Below are positions 24,950-36,493 of a stretch of 64,000 nucleotides of DNA, piece after piece; the first letter of the stretch is position 1; each line of letters begins with the position of its first letter. The position numbers and the translations under genes were made by a program. This DNA comes from Lutraria lutraria (Eukaryota; Mollusca; Bivalvia; Venerida; Mactridae): positions 3,098,819 to 3,162,818 of the forward strand of contig OZ026847.1 in the NCBI GenBank assembly GCA_964023205.1, read 5' to 3'. Below the pieces are notes generated by a model. That model was not told where the DNA came from and did not search any database. It saw only the letters and a list, made by a program, of their open reading frames with translations.

Positions 24950-25133
24950 CTTAGTTACCACTAATATCCAAAAAGATGGGGTTGGTAGATTGGTAGGACT
25001 TTCTTTTCAACTGTATTTTATTAAAAACAGAGATATATTTCAAGTGATAATGAAAATATTACATACAAAAAATGACTAAGAATATTATAAGAAATGCATT
25101 CAAATAAGACAAACACTGTAGAAATGAAACTAA

Positions 25134-25335
25134 AAATGTGTGCGGAGGACACGAAGCCCCTGCTGAGTGGTAAGTCAAAAAGGAACCATAACTCCTGCAA
25201 ACATTTTGACCTGTATTTCATTATTTTTCATCTTCATGTAAAATGTGAAACCAATCCAAGTAATTTAAGCATGATGCCGGACAAAGACCGATTACAAAAG
25301 CTCACCCTGAGCACTTGTGCACATGTGAGCTAAAA
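25134..25335 (+). repeat. dispersed repeat ending catgtgagctaaaaat
   Basis: Starts gtgtgcggaggacacgaagc, has gtaagtcaaaaaggaacc, and ends gcacatgtgagctaaaaatc. A related start (ctggaggacacaaatgactc, gctaagtcaaaaagtggcc) is at 26200-26250. It shares the 'catgtgagctaaaaa' end with family E. Confidence 0.6.
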
Positions 25336-25742
25336 ATCAACAACTTTTGTAACAGCCAACAATACGACGGAATGTTTAGGTCAATTATCAAATTTCGGAA
25401 ACTATTTAAATACATTTAAAATCACAAAAACTACATCATTAACCTGCTACACTTATATGTGGATCATGTAGCATCATGTGACATACATGAAAAGACGCAA
25501 CCCATTATAATAAACTACAATGAAAATGTAACAATTTAAACTTAATTATACCCCGAAAACATGCGATTTTAACGTTACTGGTGACAACTACAAACTTCAA
25601 AGGACAAGAAGTATATAATAATACTATCAGTATATTTAAAAAAACTTTTTTTATCAAATTTGTATTTCTGTCACGAGTTTGATATCTCAAAATAATTGGA
25701 GAATGGAAAATACTTTACACTCCCAGATAAATCATATACAAT

Positions 25743-25862
25743 GTTTGTTTGTTTATATTGAGTCTTACGCCCCTTTTCAACAGTCAGTGTCACCAGACTC
25801 CAATCCTCCATAAGCAACTGCCTACTTTCTCACATAAAGAGTCATGGCTCGAACCCATGACC
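25743..25862 (-). repeat. tRNA-derived SINE (family F), partial
   Basis: Contains ttacgccccttttcaacagt, gcaactgcctactttctcac and catggctcgaacccatgacc, but ends before the box A part. Confidence 0.75.
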
Positions 25863-25885
25863 CATAAACAATGTATTACTTCAAG

Positions 25886-25960
25886 AAATTCAAATGGAAT
25901 TCATGAAAACGTGGAATTTTCTTGAACTATTCATGAATAGTTCATGAAGAATGCATGACT
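25886..25960 (+). repeat. TTCATGAA-rich palindromic repeat
   Basis: 'ggaattcatgaaaacgtgga' followed by attcatgaatagttcatgaa. The same text in variant form is at 9258-9335 and 38022-38110, and denser clusters at 4500-4640 and 26505-26690. Confidence 0.6.
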
Positions 25961-27010
25961 ATGTGACAGGAATGTTGTTCCTAAGATCTAAAGATATGGT
26001 TCCCAACACGTAATTATTATTTTTCTTTCTGGCCTGGACCCAGCCATCTTATACTCGAATCCTGGTCACAGCTGCTGAGGTCATGCCCTTTTGACCAAAG
26101 ATGTTGATTTTCCACCTAACAGGTCAAATACAGCTCAGGAAGAAAGCTTGTTGAACCAGCCTACATATATAACAGAAATATCATTGACTAGAAATTTGTC
26201 TGGAGGACACAAATGACTCCGCAGCGAGCTAAGTCAAAAAGTGGCCATAACTCATGTGAAAATGTTTGGATTTTAACAGAAATCAAGCTTGGCCTATATT
26301 TCAAACCCACTAAAATGAAAATTGATATAGCTCGGAGATCTGCTTAAAATATTTCCATTTGATTTTTTTTTTTAATTGCAATTTTTAGGAACAATGTTCC
26401 TAAAGGTATACACCACATTTTGTACTTACAAAACAGTGATGCCTCTCTTTCATGTTGAAAAATAGTACCACTTGTTGTGTAAGTATACACTGCAGATGAT
26501 ATAAGTTGTACATGAACAACTCATGAAATCCTAAATAAGTTCTTGAACATTTGTTCATGAACTTCATCGGATAAAGTGAACCAAGTGTCGAATTTGTAGG
26601 TCATGAATAAAATCATGAACTATTCATGAATATAAGCTCATGAACATTTTGTGAACTGTTCATCAAATTCTAGACAAGGACAGGACACTCTGTTCCTGAC
26701 AGTACTCTAAGTATTTTGATTTATCCACTAAACATATCAATTTCTGTATCATTGCACAGAGAAGCAATCAGACACAATAATCTTCTTCTCAAACATTGAA
26801 AATATGCAGATAGTTAGTTTTCCTTAAAACAGCGCCTTATCTGGGCATGTCTAAAATGATAATGGGGCAATAAAGATCGTGTATTAAATGTCAGAGATCG
26901 GGCAGCAGTCCTAATTTTATTCCTAGTTGAGCTGATAGAATGATTTTTAATCCACGCCCACATAACGGGACAAATATTCCTTTATGGAATGAAAGCTTTA
27001 CGATATCAGC

Positions 27011-27953
27011 AATGATATTTGCTTCACTAAATTATGCTTAACGAAATTGAACAGTCAGCAAGGTTTATTTATAATACGGCAAACAGTCACCACCATGTTT
27101 TCACTAACGCCCCAAAATATGAAGGATCAGGTTAGGTCAGCTAAATTTTTTTTTCATATTTGTTTCTAAGTTTTATGAAATAGTTCATAACTTTGTTTGT
27201 TTGTTTCGGTTTTACGCCCCTTTTCAACAGTCAAGAGTCATATAAGGTGGACAGCCATGTCAAGAATCTGATTAACAGTTCATGAAATGTTCATTAACTT
27301 ATTCATGATTAGTTCATTGATTTATTCATGAACTGTGCATGAACTACAAGTTAGACACTTGTTTTATGAACTTTGATGAACTATTCATCAAATTTCAATA
27401 ACTGTTCATGAGTATCATCAGTTCATGAACAAATTCTCGACAGGGAGTTTACCTGGAATGATATTTGCTTCACTAAATTATGCTTAACGAAATTGAACAG
27501 TCAGCAAGGTTTATTTATAATACGGCAAACAGTCACCACCATGTTTTCACTAACGCCCCAAAATATGAAGGATCAGGTTAGGTCAGCTAAATTTTTTTTT
27601 CATATTTGTTTCTAAGTTTTATGAAATAGTTCATAACTTTGTTTGTTTGTTTCGGTTTTACGCCCCTTTTCAACAGTCAAGAGTCATATAAGGTGGACAG
27701 CCATGTCAAGAATCTGATTAACAGTTCATGAAATGTTCATTAACTTATTCATGATTAGTTCATTGATTTATTCATGAACTGTGCATGAACTACAAGTTAG
27801 ACACTTGTTTTATGAACTTCAGGTTCATGGACTTCAGTTGATGAACAGTTCATGAACTTTTTATGAACTTTGATGAACTATTCATCAAATTTCAATAACT
27901 GTTCATGAGTATCATCAGTTCATGAACAAATTCTCGACAGGGAGTTTACCTGG
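27011..27953 (+). repeat. near-identical tandem duplication, 446-bp period
   Basis: Copy 1 is 27011-27456 and copy 2 is 27457-27953. Both begin aatgatatttgcttcactaa and end at cagggagtttacctgga. Copy 2 has about 51 extra bases (near 27820-27870) made of more TTCATGAAC text. The rest looks identical over more than 400 bases. Each copy contains a partial SINE 5' segment (ggttttacgcccctttt) and a TTCATGAA cluster. Confidence 0.95.
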
Positions 27954-28110
27954 AAAGAACCATACTACCATCCCCTGTAAGCAACTGCCTACTTTCTCAC
28001 AAAGAGACATGGTCGGTAGCTGGGCTTGAACCCATGACCCTCTAACACCGAGAGGTTACAGTGATTTGAGGTCAGCAACCTTAACCTCTCGACCACAGAG
28101 GTGGATTCAT
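27187..28110 (-). repeat. tRNA-derived SINE (family F) split by a TTCATGAA element
   Basis: The 3' part of the SINE (tttgtttcggttttacgccc ... ggtggacagc) ends at 27256 and the remainder (acctggaaagaaccatacta ... cctctcgaccacagag) resumes at 27949. Between them lie the TTCATGAA cluster and the duplicated unit. Confidence 0.75.
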
Positions 28111-28901
28111 ATAATTATGAAAAGGTAAGAAAATGACACAAAAAATAACCAATATCGTAAAAAGGTCAAGAACCTTTCATTGAAGTTGGCAATCATAATT
28201 CTTCTTTTTAAGACTTATAATAAGAGTTTCTCCCCAAGTAACCAAGGTAACGGCCCCACATAGGTTGAACAGTGTAAGCATTCTGAATTCTCTTCAGCAC
28301 CTTTATAAAAAAAAATTACCAGAAAGTTTTAAAAAATTTATTCGGTGATTTTATTTGATAGTAATTGTGATAAGACTTTTTGGAGTTTCGTGGAATATTT
28401 AAAAAATATTTCCAGACAAATACTCTGAATTTGTATTGAGTTTATTGTCCTTATACACAGATGTTTTTTGTTTGATACCAATTATCGGGAGAAAAGTTTA
28501 TCAGAGGTGAATTACAGATCACAAGTGACATATTTTGATTAATGAACATGATATATTCAATGAAACAGCTTTCAGTTCATGTTAATGAATATAGTATACA
28601 AGAATGCAGCTTATTTATATACATAAAATATTAAAGAAGTATATACTTCAGAAACAGATGTTATGCTGTCAGAAACATGAGTACAGATTTGACATGATGC
28701 TGATATGAGTCAAATATTCAAGGTAAAATGAACACTATATATTGATCTCTTCAACCCTTAAATTACAATGTGAAAAAGTTATTCATATTTCATGATAAAT
28801 TCATGAAATGTGCAAGAATTGTTCAAGAAAAGTCCATCTAGAATTTTTTAGCAGGTGAAGGGTAAAAGATACCAGTATATATCCTAAACAGGGATTCAAA
28901 A

Positions 28902-29087
28902 TACAGTCATACCTCAATGAACAAAAACCACCTTTGGGAAAGACATAATATGGCTTTTATTGACAGGTGGCCTTTATTCAAAGGTCATTTTGTTCTAAAT
29001 AATCAAAGGCAGTTTGTTAAAAGAAGGACCTTCATTCACTAGGTGGCCTTTATTCGGAGGTGGCCGCTAACACATGTTTGACTGTTA
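28902..29087 (+). mobile_element. MITE family A copy
   Basis: TA-cagtcatacctcaatgaac at the left and acacatgtttgactgtta at the right. The internal part 'gtggcctttattcggaggtg' is well preserved. Confidence 0.85.
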
Positions 29088-29300
29088 GCATCACATTCCA
29101 AACATCAAAAAGATCATAAAAAGCTTACACATATCACACTTCAATTTAAATGAATGAAATTGTATAAGTAGACAGAGTTTATAATCTTTTTATGAAATCA
29201 TATGAATAATTCATAATCTGATACATTTAGGTACAGTATAAAGAATTTGAGGCCAAAGTTTGAAATAGAATTTGAATTTCAAGATTATTTATATGCCATT

Positions 29301-29520
29301 TGTTTGTTTATTTGAGTTTTACGCCCCTTTCCAACAGTCAGAGTCATATGAGGCAGACAGTTCACCTAACCCATCGTTCCTGGGAAGAACCAGTACTGCC
29401 ATAAGCGACTGCCTACTTTCTCAGTTAAAGAGACATGGTCGGTAGCTTGGCTCGAACCCACGACCCTCTATCAGTGAGAGGTTACAGTGATTTGCAGTCA
29501 GCGACCTAAACCACTTACTA
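29301..29520 (-). repeat. tRNA-derived SINE (family F)
   Basis: Reverse complement of the element at 30564. Contains ttacgcccctttccaacagt, ggcagacagttcacctaacc, gggaagaaccagtactgcc, ctcgaacccacgaccctcta and gttacagtgatttgcagtca. Confidence 0.85.
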
Positions 29521-29777
29521 CTTTTAAGGAATGAAAATCTCTGAAATGTATAAGCTCTACATTGCCTAGATTCTGGAAGCATAATTCAATTTAACTATAT
29601 CTTATAGAATGCCTGAAAGCTTGTGTTCACTCTATAGATTCCTGTTTTTGTTAAAACTTTATTTAAGAGCCCATTTATTCCCATGTGCTGCATGCTTCAA
29701 ATCAGACAACAGACTTTGATCACATTTACTTTATGTACAATAAGTTTCCATTTGGATAAGATGCAACAAACCCTATT

Positions 29778-30060
29778 TAATGTCAAAGTTATGTCAAAAT
29801 GTAAGCAAACATTTCAGACTTAATGTCAAAATGTAACAAAACATTTTAAACTTCATGTCAAAGTTTAATGTCAAAATGTAACAAACCCTACATGTGTATT
29901 TAATGTCAAAATTATTTCAAGATGTAACTAACTAGACTTAATGTCAAAGATATGTCAAAATGTAACAATCAATATTTTAAATGTCAAAGTTATGTCAAAA
30001 TGTAACAAGCAATATTTTTAATGTCAAAGTTATGCCAAAACTTAATACAATTTCATGTAT
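29778..30060 (+). repeat. degenerate tandem repeat, unit about 30-60 bp
   Basis: 'aatgtcaaagttatgtcaaa' followed by atgtaac recurs about seven times with variable ends. Imperfect and AT-rich, so an older array. Confidence 0.8.
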
Positions 30061-30563
30061 CAAAGTTATTTTGAACTATGTTATATTTATTCTCTGTCTA
30101 TATATCTATGCCATCATGAAACATACTGGATTTTGTTAACTAAACATTGATGATTGGTTGCTTTTAGTTTTGTACATGATTATAAACCCACTATGACATG
30201 ACATGTCTGCTCAAAGTTCGATCAATGAGACAGATCTCTTGAAGTTCGAACTATCAATCCCAATATAATGTCAATTTGTTTATGATTTGTAAGCAGTACA
30301 TAATGGAAGGCTTACTTCTTTAATGTTTTCTGTCTGAAATAATCTGCTTTAACTATAGATGTTTGTATTGTTTACTTCTGATCCATGTTATAGATTTACT
30401 TGTGTATTGCATTTAACATCTAAAACCAGCATTTCATGTTATTTTATACATTATATTATTTTCTGATAGTGCGTATAACAATATGTAGATGATTATTTCT
30501 CAATATCTGTTCAGATAAAAATGTAGTACATTAGTACTTATATAGTTTTTAAGGCTAGAATAG

Positions 30564-30794
30564 GCCCGCCTCTGTGGTCGAGTGGTTAAGATCGCTGACT
30601 TTAAATCACTGTAACCTCTCACTGATAGAGGGTCTTGGGTTTGAACCCCTCTTTATGTGAGAAAGCAGACAGTTGCTTACGGAGGATGGGAGTCGAGTAC
30701 TGGTTCTTCCCAGGAACGATGGTTAGGTGAACTGTCCGCCTCACATGACTCTGACTGTTGAAAAGGGGCATAAAACACAATGAAACAAACAAAT
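30564..30794 (+). repeat. tRNA-derived SINE (family F), full-length-looking
   Basis: The head has a box A-like tgtggtcgagtgg (from about 30573) and a box B-like gggtttgaacccc (30637-30649), spaced as in a class II tRNA with a long variable arm. The tail is gggcataaaacacaatgaaa then caaacaaat. The tRNA-unrelated body (gcttacggaggatgggagtc ... gaactgtccgcctcacatga) is shared with the inverted copies. Confidence 0.85.
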
Positions 30795-31581
30795 AGTAGT
30801 TCCAGGGAGAGTGACATGCACATGTGATTAAAATTGCTTAACCAGACTTTCAGTTCTCAAATTACAGACTAACATGAATAAAACTTAGTTAACGCCAGTT
30901 TATTGGCGATGTTAGAAATTTAAATTAAGACAGGTTTGTAGTACAGTTCATTTATTCTTGAAGCAAACACTGTCGCAGAATCGAGATACTACCGAAATCA
31001 ATCGATACAGACTGGCAGAGAACAAGTTAGTTCATGCTGCACAAACTTGTCATACTTACATAATAATAATGTTGGTCTGCGATCTAACATTGCATGTGGA
31101 ACTTACATTGTAATTCAATTAACAATAAACTCATCACTTATGAATATCATTCTGTAACGTTTACCGGCCTATTCAATAATTATGGTCATTTCAGAGTCTG
31201 CACAGAGGAAATACAGGGGGACCAGATATTTATATCCAAATGGATGTTTTTCATGTCCAGTGTAAAGTTCCCATAAACACCTTACCAGGTTCCTGTGATT
31301 TTTCTAAACAAGTACTCGGCACGGTATTGGGGATGGGGACACTAAAAAGGCATTCCTGAAATATGGGAGGCCGGAGACTAGAACCGTTGATCTGTCAGTA
31401 TGTAGATATGACTTGCAGCAACTGTACAGTTTAGCAATATAATTCTTATATTACAGCACTATTCTGTACAACAGATTATCAATACACAGCCATAGGGAAG
31501 ACTTCTGTTCTCTACAAGGGCATCAATACTTAAAATTTTATCAAATCTTGCAAGACGTTTTTTTTCTAAAAAAAATACTTA

Positions 31582-32050
31582 GAGCTGTCACAGATGTGGC
31601 TTATTTAATACACCCGCCACCGCCGCCACCGCTTTGACACTAAGAATGTGATAGTACACTATATGGCTAAGTTCAAGGGGACATAACTCTGCAATGAGTG
31701 GATCACTGGGCATGAAAATTGTGTCTTGCACAACTACATTTAATATTGATAATACGTTTCAAGTTTCAATTCAATCCCATGAAAAATGTGGAAATAGTTT
31801 TCTCCACAAACTAAGACTGCCATGGTACACTATATGGCTAAGTTCAAGGGCACATAACTCTGGAATGAGTGAATTGCTGGGAATGAAAATTATGTCTTGC
31901 ACATCTACACTTTATGGTGATATAATATTTCAAGTTTCATTGCAATTGCTTAAAGAATGTGAAAGGAGTTCGCTCCACAAACTTATGATATTTTATGCAA
32001 ACGTACTGACCGACCGACCGACTGACCAACGACCGACTCCAATATAATGG
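31582..32050 (+). repeat. family C dispersed repeat, copy 2, with internal duplication
   Basis: Begins agagctgtcacagatgtggc. The block 'acactatatggctaagttca' occurs at about 31655 and again at about 31828, a 172-bp internal duplication. Ends in GACCGACCGACTGACC runs and gactccaatataatggagtc. The 117-codon plus frame here is repeat-derived. Confidence 0.85.
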
Positions 32051-32373
32051 AGTCACCCTGTCGGTAAAAAACTAACTTTTATTTACAGCAAAAAATATGT
32101 TATACTGCTTTTACAACTAGGTCTCCCTAGATTGAAAATGTTTGTGATAACTTCAACCACATTTTTGCACAGGGCTTACCCCTTGATCAAACATACCAGC
32201 TTTGATAACACCAATACAGCAATAGAATTATGTATCACTGTTATTGATAAGAAAGTACAAACAAGGCCAGATACTAAGTGACATTCCTTGTAAGGAGCAA
32301 GTAATTAGGTAAGTAACTTTCCGAACATACCACTTACAATAATTTGATGTAAAACAGAATGTAACACATTATA

Positions 32374-32556
32374 ACACAGTACAACCTCACCCGAGCAGCC
32401 CTCTCTTAAGCAACAACCTCCCTTCAACAACAGCATGATTTTTTCCCACTACACAATTTAACTATTAATTTAATCTCTCTATAGAGCAACAACCTCTCAA
32501 CAACAACATAATTTTGCTACTCCCAAAGGATCTTGCTTTGTAGAGGTTGCATTGTA
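32374..32556 (+). mobile_element. MITE family B copy
   Basis: Left end cacagtacaacctcacccga; right end ttgtagaggttgcattgta. It serves as the uninterrupted reference for the nested insertion at 34476. Confidence 0.85.
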
Positions 32557-32562
32557 TAAATA

Positions 32563-32789
32563 AACAGTCAAACATGTGTTATTGGCCACCCCTAAATAAA
32601 GGTCACCCTGTGAATAAAGGTCACCCTATGAATAAAGGTCATGCTGTGAATAAAGGTCACCCTGTGAATAAAGGACATTCCTTTTAAAACCTTTTATTGA
32701 TAATTTCAAACAAATTGACCTTCAAATAAAGACCACCTGTCAAATGAAGGCCAACTTTTCTTTCCCATGGATAGCCTATGTTCACTGTA
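32563..32789 (-). mobile_element. MITE family A copy, inverted, with 18-bp expansion
   Basis: Ends aacagtcaaacatgtgttat and gcctatgttcactgta. Just inside the left end, 'gtgaataaaggtcaccct' is repeated four to five times (about 32590-32675). The same subterminal spot is hugely expanded at 42239. Confidence 0.85.
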
Positions 32790-33060
32790 AATATAAACCA
32801 TGGTATGAAATATATCATATGCAATGTGGGTGTCTATGCAATCAAATACATGACATTTATTGACTGCTTCTAAAACTGAAACATCAATACATTGTAAACT
32901 AATAATAAACAAAATTAAATAATACACAAATATACTTTCAATGTTATTTATCTGACTCATATTTCTGTGTTGCACTGCAATCGATTGTAAACAACAGCAG
33001 CAAGATTATGAAGATAAAAAAAAGAACAAAACGGTAAAAATTACAGCGTAAATAATATCA

Positions 33061-34221
33061 AACAAGAGGGCCAAGATGGCCCTATATCGCTCACATGACA
33101 ATCACTGTTCACTCATTAAAACATTGTTTTGAACCGGTGACCTAGTTTTTGACCCCAGACGACCTATGTTCGAATTTGTCTTACATATCATTAAGACAAA
33201 CAGTCTGACTAGGTTTGGTGAAGATACAATCAAAATTTGACATCTACAGAGTTAATAAGGTTTTCCTAAGATTTGACCTTGTGACCTGGTTTTTTTACCC
33301 TAGGTGACCCATATTTGAACTTGTCCTTAATATCATTAAGACAAACAATCTGACAAGGTTTGGCCAAGATCCAATCAAAACCATGACATTTAGAGCTTTT
33401 ACAAGATTTTTACCTAAGATTTGACCTTGTGACCCAGTTTTTGAACCAGGTTGACCCATGTTCATCCTTCACCCACATATCATTGATGCAAACATTTTGA
33501 CAAGGTTTGGTGAAGATCCAATTAAAACTGTGACATCTACAGTGTTAACAAAGTTTTCCTAAGATTTGACCTGGTGACCTAGTTATTGACCCCAGATGAC
33601 CCATATTTATACTTGACCGTTATATCATTAAAACAAACGATTTGACAAAGTTTGGTGAAGATCCAATAATAACTGTGAAATCTACAGTGTTAACATGTTT
33701 TTTCATAAGATTTGACCTAGCGACCTAGTTTTTGACCCAAGATGACCCATGTTCGAACTCGTCCAAGATATTATGAAGACAAACATTCTGACAAGGTTTC
33801 ATGATCATCCAATCAAAACAGTGACTTCTAGAGTGTTCACAAGGTTTTCCAGCAATTTGCCCTAGTGACCTAATTTTACTACAGAAATTACCCATTTTTA
33901 AACTTGACCTACATATTATTAAAATAAACATTCTGACAAAGTTTCATGAAGATAAATTCAAAACAGTGATTTCTAAAGTGTTCACAAGGTTTTCCCTTAT
34001 TTGGCCCTGGTGACCTAGTTTTTGCCCCCAAATGGCCCAATATCGAACTCGTCCGAGATTTTGTTGATATTAACGTTCTGACCCAGTTTTGCTAAAATTG
34101 AGCCAAAAATGTGGCCCCTAGTGTGGTCACAACAAAAAGTTTGACGACGCACAATGCACGACGCCGGACGGAGAGTGATCCTAATAGCTCACTTTGTCAC
34201 TTTGTGACATGTGAGCTAAAA
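33061..34221 (+). repeat. family E dispersed repeat: about seven 145-bp units
   Basis: Starts aacaagagggccaagatggc then cctatatcgctcac; ends gacgccggacggagagtgat ... catgtgagctaaaaa. Inside, 'tgacctagtttttgacccc' recurs at about 33139, 33282, 33429, 33566, 33720, 33866 and 34011, each followed by a variant of acaaggtttggtgaagatcc. It ends only 75 bases from exon 3. Confidence 0.85.
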
Positions 34222-34295
34222 ACAAAATTTCTCTTTTTTATCATTTCTTCGTTTTGTTTGTCATTTTAGTTTATATATCAAATATTTTAAATTAC

Positions 34296-34455
34296 CTGGT
34301 AACGATTTTTGGTTCAGTTTCCATGGTAATAACTCCGTCACATTCATCGATACCTTCATCGTGTTCAATTTCCTCTATGTCCATACTTGTCATAGACTGG
34401 TTCGAAAACGCCGGTGTCGAGTTGGCATGAGCAAACCTTGTAGTCTTCTCCATGT
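34296..34455 (-). CDS. PLEKHG5: PLEKHG5-like exon 3: acidic linker (residues 82-134)
   Basis: Acceptor GTTTGTTTTTACAG, donor ACCAG|GTAATT. The frame is MEKTTRFAHANSTPAF followed by an acidic run, MDIEEIEHDEGIDECDG, and METEPKIVT. Human PLEKHG5 likewise has an acidic stretch between the Cys/His module and the basic region, but sequence identity is low here, so the assignment rests on position, splice phase (2 nt in, 2 nt out) and composition. The segment is rich in Ser/Thr and Asp/Glu, has no hydrophobic core, and is likely disordered. GC content is clearly higher than in the surrounding intron. Confidence 0.8.
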
Positions 34456-34475
34456 CTGTAAAAACAAACACTATT

Positions 34476-34832
34476 CAGTATAACATCTTCAGAGCGGCCC
34501 TCTCTTGAGCAACAACCTTACTTCAACAACATGATTTTTTCCCACTGCACAATTTACAGTACAAACTCTGTAGAGCAACACCCTGTGGGAGCTTCAAATA
34601 TTGGGCATCATCTAGAGGTTCTTGCTCTACAGAGGTTAAATATAGAGTAAATATCAACTTAAGGAAATTTTGAAGGTGTTGTTATAGAGAGGTTGTTGCT
34701 CTTCAGATGGCCACTCTAGAGAGGTTTTACTGTAACTATTAAATTAGACTGAGTCTCTGGAGCAACAGCCTCTCAACAATAAACTAATTCTGCTACTCCA
34801 AAATGGTGTTGCTTTGGAGATGCTGCACTATT
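34476..34832 (+). mobile_element. MITE family B copy (outer) interrupted by another B
   Basis: The outer element reads cagtataacatcttcagagc to the sequence cactgcacaattTA, then resumes at actattaaattagactgagt and ends gctttggagatgctgcacta. The uninterrupted copy at 32374 has aatttaactattaatttaat at this place. Confidence 0.85.
34555..34734 (-). mobile_element. MITE family B copy nested in family B, TA duplication
   Basis: TA-CAGTACAAACTCTGTAGAG at the left; ctctagagaggttttactg-TA at the right. The inverted orientation and the 'ttgaaggtgttgttatagag' body match the copy at 38900 more closely than the outer element. Confidence 0.9.
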
Positions 34833-35035
34833 ACATGTAGAAGTATTGTACATAGTATTTGATAGGTTTGTTTAACCTTCATTTCTTATTAATATATTAT
34901 ATTATTATATTTTTATGCACTTTAATATACTTGTTGATTTCCTTCTATCTAAATGCACACTACATGGCCATTAGATGTCAATGCACCATAAAACAACATC
35001 AGTCATATAGGATTTGTACAAAATAATTGGTTGTT

Positions 35036-35230
35036 GAGGGCCCTCACACTTATCCCCAGGGAAACAGACCCTCATGTCAAACAGTTATTTAACTTCGTGA
35101 ATTATGCAAGAATATTTCAAGAATAATTAGTGTTTTCATGAATTTCATTCATGGGAAAACTGTGAAGACATTTAAGTATACAATCTTGCTTCATCAACTT
35201 ATTTATTTGTGTGCAGCACTTTTAAGCAAT
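35036..35230 (+). repeat. dispersed repeat, copy 1 of a pair (with 36888)
   Basis: Shared text: gaccctcacactta / gccctcacacttatccccag, gggaaacag, gaattatgcaagaa, gttttcatgaatttcattca, tgggaaaactgtgaagacat, and caatcttgcttcat. The copy at 36888-37070 is about 85-90% similar by eye. Confidence 0.85.
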
Positions 35231-35251
35231 AATTGGTTGGGATATTAACAA

Positions 35252-35325
35252 GCCTGATTAGCTCAGTTGGTAGAGCATCTGATTTGCAAGCAGGTCGCTC
35301 ACTCAGATTCAAGCCCCCATCAGGT
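35252..35325 (+). pseudogene. tRNA-Ala(TGC)-like sequence with damaged T arm
   Basis: GCCTGAT at 35252 and ATCAGGT at 35319-35325 form a 7-pair acceptor stem (one G-T). Box A TAGCTCAGTTGG is perfect, and the anticodon loop TTTGCAA gives anticodon TGC. The T arm (agattcaagcc) departs from the box B consensus GGTTCGANTCC and its stem does not pair well. Likely a tRNA pseudogene or SINE head. Confidence 0.6.
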
Positions 35326-35788
35326 AAATTGTTTTACTCCTCCGATCATATACATGCATATCAGCCATATTTGATTTTATGTCATTAATATAAAAGTCAA
35401 GGATTTCCCAATAGTGTCTGACTGTCAGATGCACATTTACAAATCAGGCCAGAATCAGACATTTCCTTTGAGTATTGTAGTTTGAGTATACTCAGAAACT
35501 AACAGGTTTTGTAAACTTTACTATTAAAAGGCTTGAATGATCAAGTCAATTAAATATACTGATACACACTTCTTAACATCCTGGTAACATCTGCTTAAGT
35601 TTAAGCATGGATATTTGGACACAACATGAACTTTATATTCCTAAAAAGGTATGCAAGTTTTATGCATCTATCATTATTCTGGACACTGACCTAATTATAG
35701 AGTCAAGTCATGACAGAAATTACTGTAGAGATGTTACAGCAAATACATATCCCAAAAGGAGAAGAACGGGTTGTTACAAAGCTTTTTA

Positions 35789-36022
35789 AGAACAAGAGGT
35801 GTTTGTGAAATATGGATGCTTCCCCGAAGGCCAACTGGATAGTAAGACCTTGACCTTTGACCTATGGAACCTACATCTACATGTGATGACCCAACCTCAT
35901 AACCAAGTCTGAGGACCTCAGACCAAATCTTTTCTCAACTTAGTTTATATGTTGAAGGTCACTGTGACTATGACCTTGACCTTTGACATACTCACCTCAA
36001 AATTGATAGGGGTCATCTAGGG
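35789..36022 (+). repeat. family D-related repeat (accttgacctttgac type), partial
   Basis: Starts aacaagaggtgtttgtgaaa, then ggccaactggatagtaagac, ttgacctttgacctatggaa, tacatgtgatgacccaacct. Closest to the fuller copy at 63424. It ends at a G12 run (36024-36035). Confidence 0.8.
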
Positions 36023-36493
36023 TGGGGGGGGGGGGTAATAAAAAAGTCAGTCTATAAAAAATTGTCTCCTTTATTCACTCTAAACATGATTTAAATTCAG
36101 AAAACAACAATCTACTCTGCAAGTACAAATAACGCTTTTTTATTGATCGAGAAGAAAGTTCATTGTCCCCTGCAAGAAGGATGCATCGACAGAAGCACTT
36201 CTGCATGGAGTCTGCTTTTAATGCATGAATACTTCAATCAATACAAACCATGGTTGAACACAAGCTATACATTAACTTTGTATTTCCCTTTGTTCATATT
36301 TCATGTTCAATGGTAATAATGGTGTCTACATGACCTAAAGCTGATCCAAACATGTCTGGTTCATTTACTTTATGATATTAGAAGCAACTAACAGCATGTA
36401 CAGTAAGAATAAGTTCTATTATAGTCTTTATGAATAGAAAAAAGGATTCTGAGAATAAGAAAACACTAACAAAAAATCCCTTAAATATTACCT

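Noticed and set aside
31694..32047. 117-codon plus-strand frame
   Set aside because: Entirely within dispersed repeat family C; the same sequence recurs at 5689, 41215 and 52588 with different stops.
35252..35325. Functional tRNA-Ala gene
   Set aside because: The T arm and box B are degraded; kept only as a pseudogene or SINE head.
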